Source: Nereocystis luetkeana (lineage: Eukaryota; Sar; Phaeophyceae; Laminariales; Laminariaceae). Taken from it: 64,000 nucleotides of DNA. The DNA is taken from the NCBI GenBank assembly GCA_031213475.1, contig JARUPZ010000019.1, forward strand, positions 2,034,940-2,098,939. The letters run 5' to 3'. Under the pieces are notes generated by a model. The model was not told the origin of the DNA. It made no database searches and worked only from the letters and a program-made list of their open reading frames with translations. The translations under genes were made by a program, and so were the position numbers. Below are positions 63,517-64,000 of the stretch, piece after piece. Position 1 is the stretch's first letter; every line of letters starts with the position of its first letter.

Positions 63517-63789
63517 ATGAACTCGCAGCCATCACCCTGCAACCGAAGCAATGCCGGCGGCGTTGAGAACAACAGTAGTCAGGGTGCGCAGGCTGAACAA
63601 GAGAGCAGTCACTTGACGAGCGTGTCTAGTCTCTGGGACCGCAGAGTTCGCCGGGTGGGCCACCATCGTGTGAACGCTTACTATCCGCTGGTTGGCCTTG
63701 AGTTGAGTGGGGCGTTGGAATCACGGTTTACGTGTCGGGTTCTGCGGTGCAGTGTGGTGTTCGTTGTGTTGCGTGTGCTCGATATATAG
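63517..63789 (+). CDS. Possible small gene or first exon near the right edge
   Basis: ATG at 63517 opens 90 codons (MNSQPSPCNRSNAGGVENNS ... HRVNAYYPLVGLEL) to TAG at 63787. TATATATA at 63447-63454 lies about 65 bases upstream. The first 60 codons look protein-like; the last part is Val/Arg-rich and may be intronic. No family is recognised. Confidence 0.25.
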   Translation: MNSQPSPCNRSNAGGVENNSSQGAQAEQESSHLTSVSSLWDRRVRRVGHHRVNAYYPLVGLELSGALESRFTCRVLRCSVVFVVLRVLDI

Positions 63790-64000
63790 TCGGGGAAATA
63801 TTGTGGTCGATCGATCATTTCCGGTTCCTACGAGAGGCTGTCGGTAGAGCCACGAGTCACGAGTGCTGGATGCCCCTCAACGCCGCCGACATTGCTGCTG
63901 TTGCATGGTGAGATGGCTGCGAGTTCATACTGTGCCGAGAGGCGGGTTGTACTTGGGATGAAGGTTCGGATTGTATGGCGGTGCTATATATGCGCTGTTT

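Noticed and set aside
1-64000. CRISPR arrays, operons, rRNA genes and bacterial regulatory sites
   Set aside because: None seen. The direct repeats lack regular spacers, and the gene structure is eukaryotic.

Overview
This window is eukaryotic nuclear DNA. Two multi-exon genes with canonical GT..AG introns can be assembled, the introns are long (0.6 to 11.7 kb), and most of the rest is dispersed and tandem repeat. The gene content (a compact RING plus LON-domain protein and a PAPS-dependent carbohydrate sulfotransferase of the galactose-3-O type), the TTAGGG-type repeat patch and the repeat-swollen introns best fit a stramenopile alga, most likely a brown alga. That placement is inference; no sequence search was run.

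Layout. 1-4,612: repeats, including a decayed non-LTR retrotransposon 3' end on the minus strand (about 713-1,330), small palindromic elements and a GGGTC-type array. 4,613-5,439 (minus): two exons of an unrecognised membrane-protein gene, head to head with the next gene. 5,611-26,464 (plus): a six-exon RING-LON gene coding for 392 residues. Its 11.7-kb first intron holds a three-level nest of transposons (8,860-11,545) and two self-complementary arrays. Its third intron holds a pseudogenised LINE (about 19,950-23,300).

26.5-54.7 kb is mostly repeats. It contains one intact ORF for a probable single-pass membrane protein (30,166-30,915), a broken duplicate of it (43,920-44,950), a 77-codon ORF sharing the same 5' leader (41,622-41,855), a terminal exon of an unknown gene (35,126-35,606) and a tRNA-like sequence (46,143-46,219). 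Several repeat families recur in both orientations.

54,770-61,210 (plus): a six-exon sulfotransferase gene (545 residues) with all five introns in phase 0 and minisatellites inside its introns. 61.2-64 kb: its 3' flank, low-complexity DNA and one small possible gene near the right edge.

No pathway links the genes. The RING-LON protein is probably a soluble E3 ubiquitin ligase. The sulfotransferase probably acts in the Golgi on sulfated wall polysaccharide or glycolipid. The most informative parts of the window are the repeats: nested insertions with recoverable target-site duplications and a paralogous empty site, a family of TA-targeting palindromic MITEs that has inserted into itself twice, and a class of short-period self-complementary arrays that share an architecture but not a sequence.
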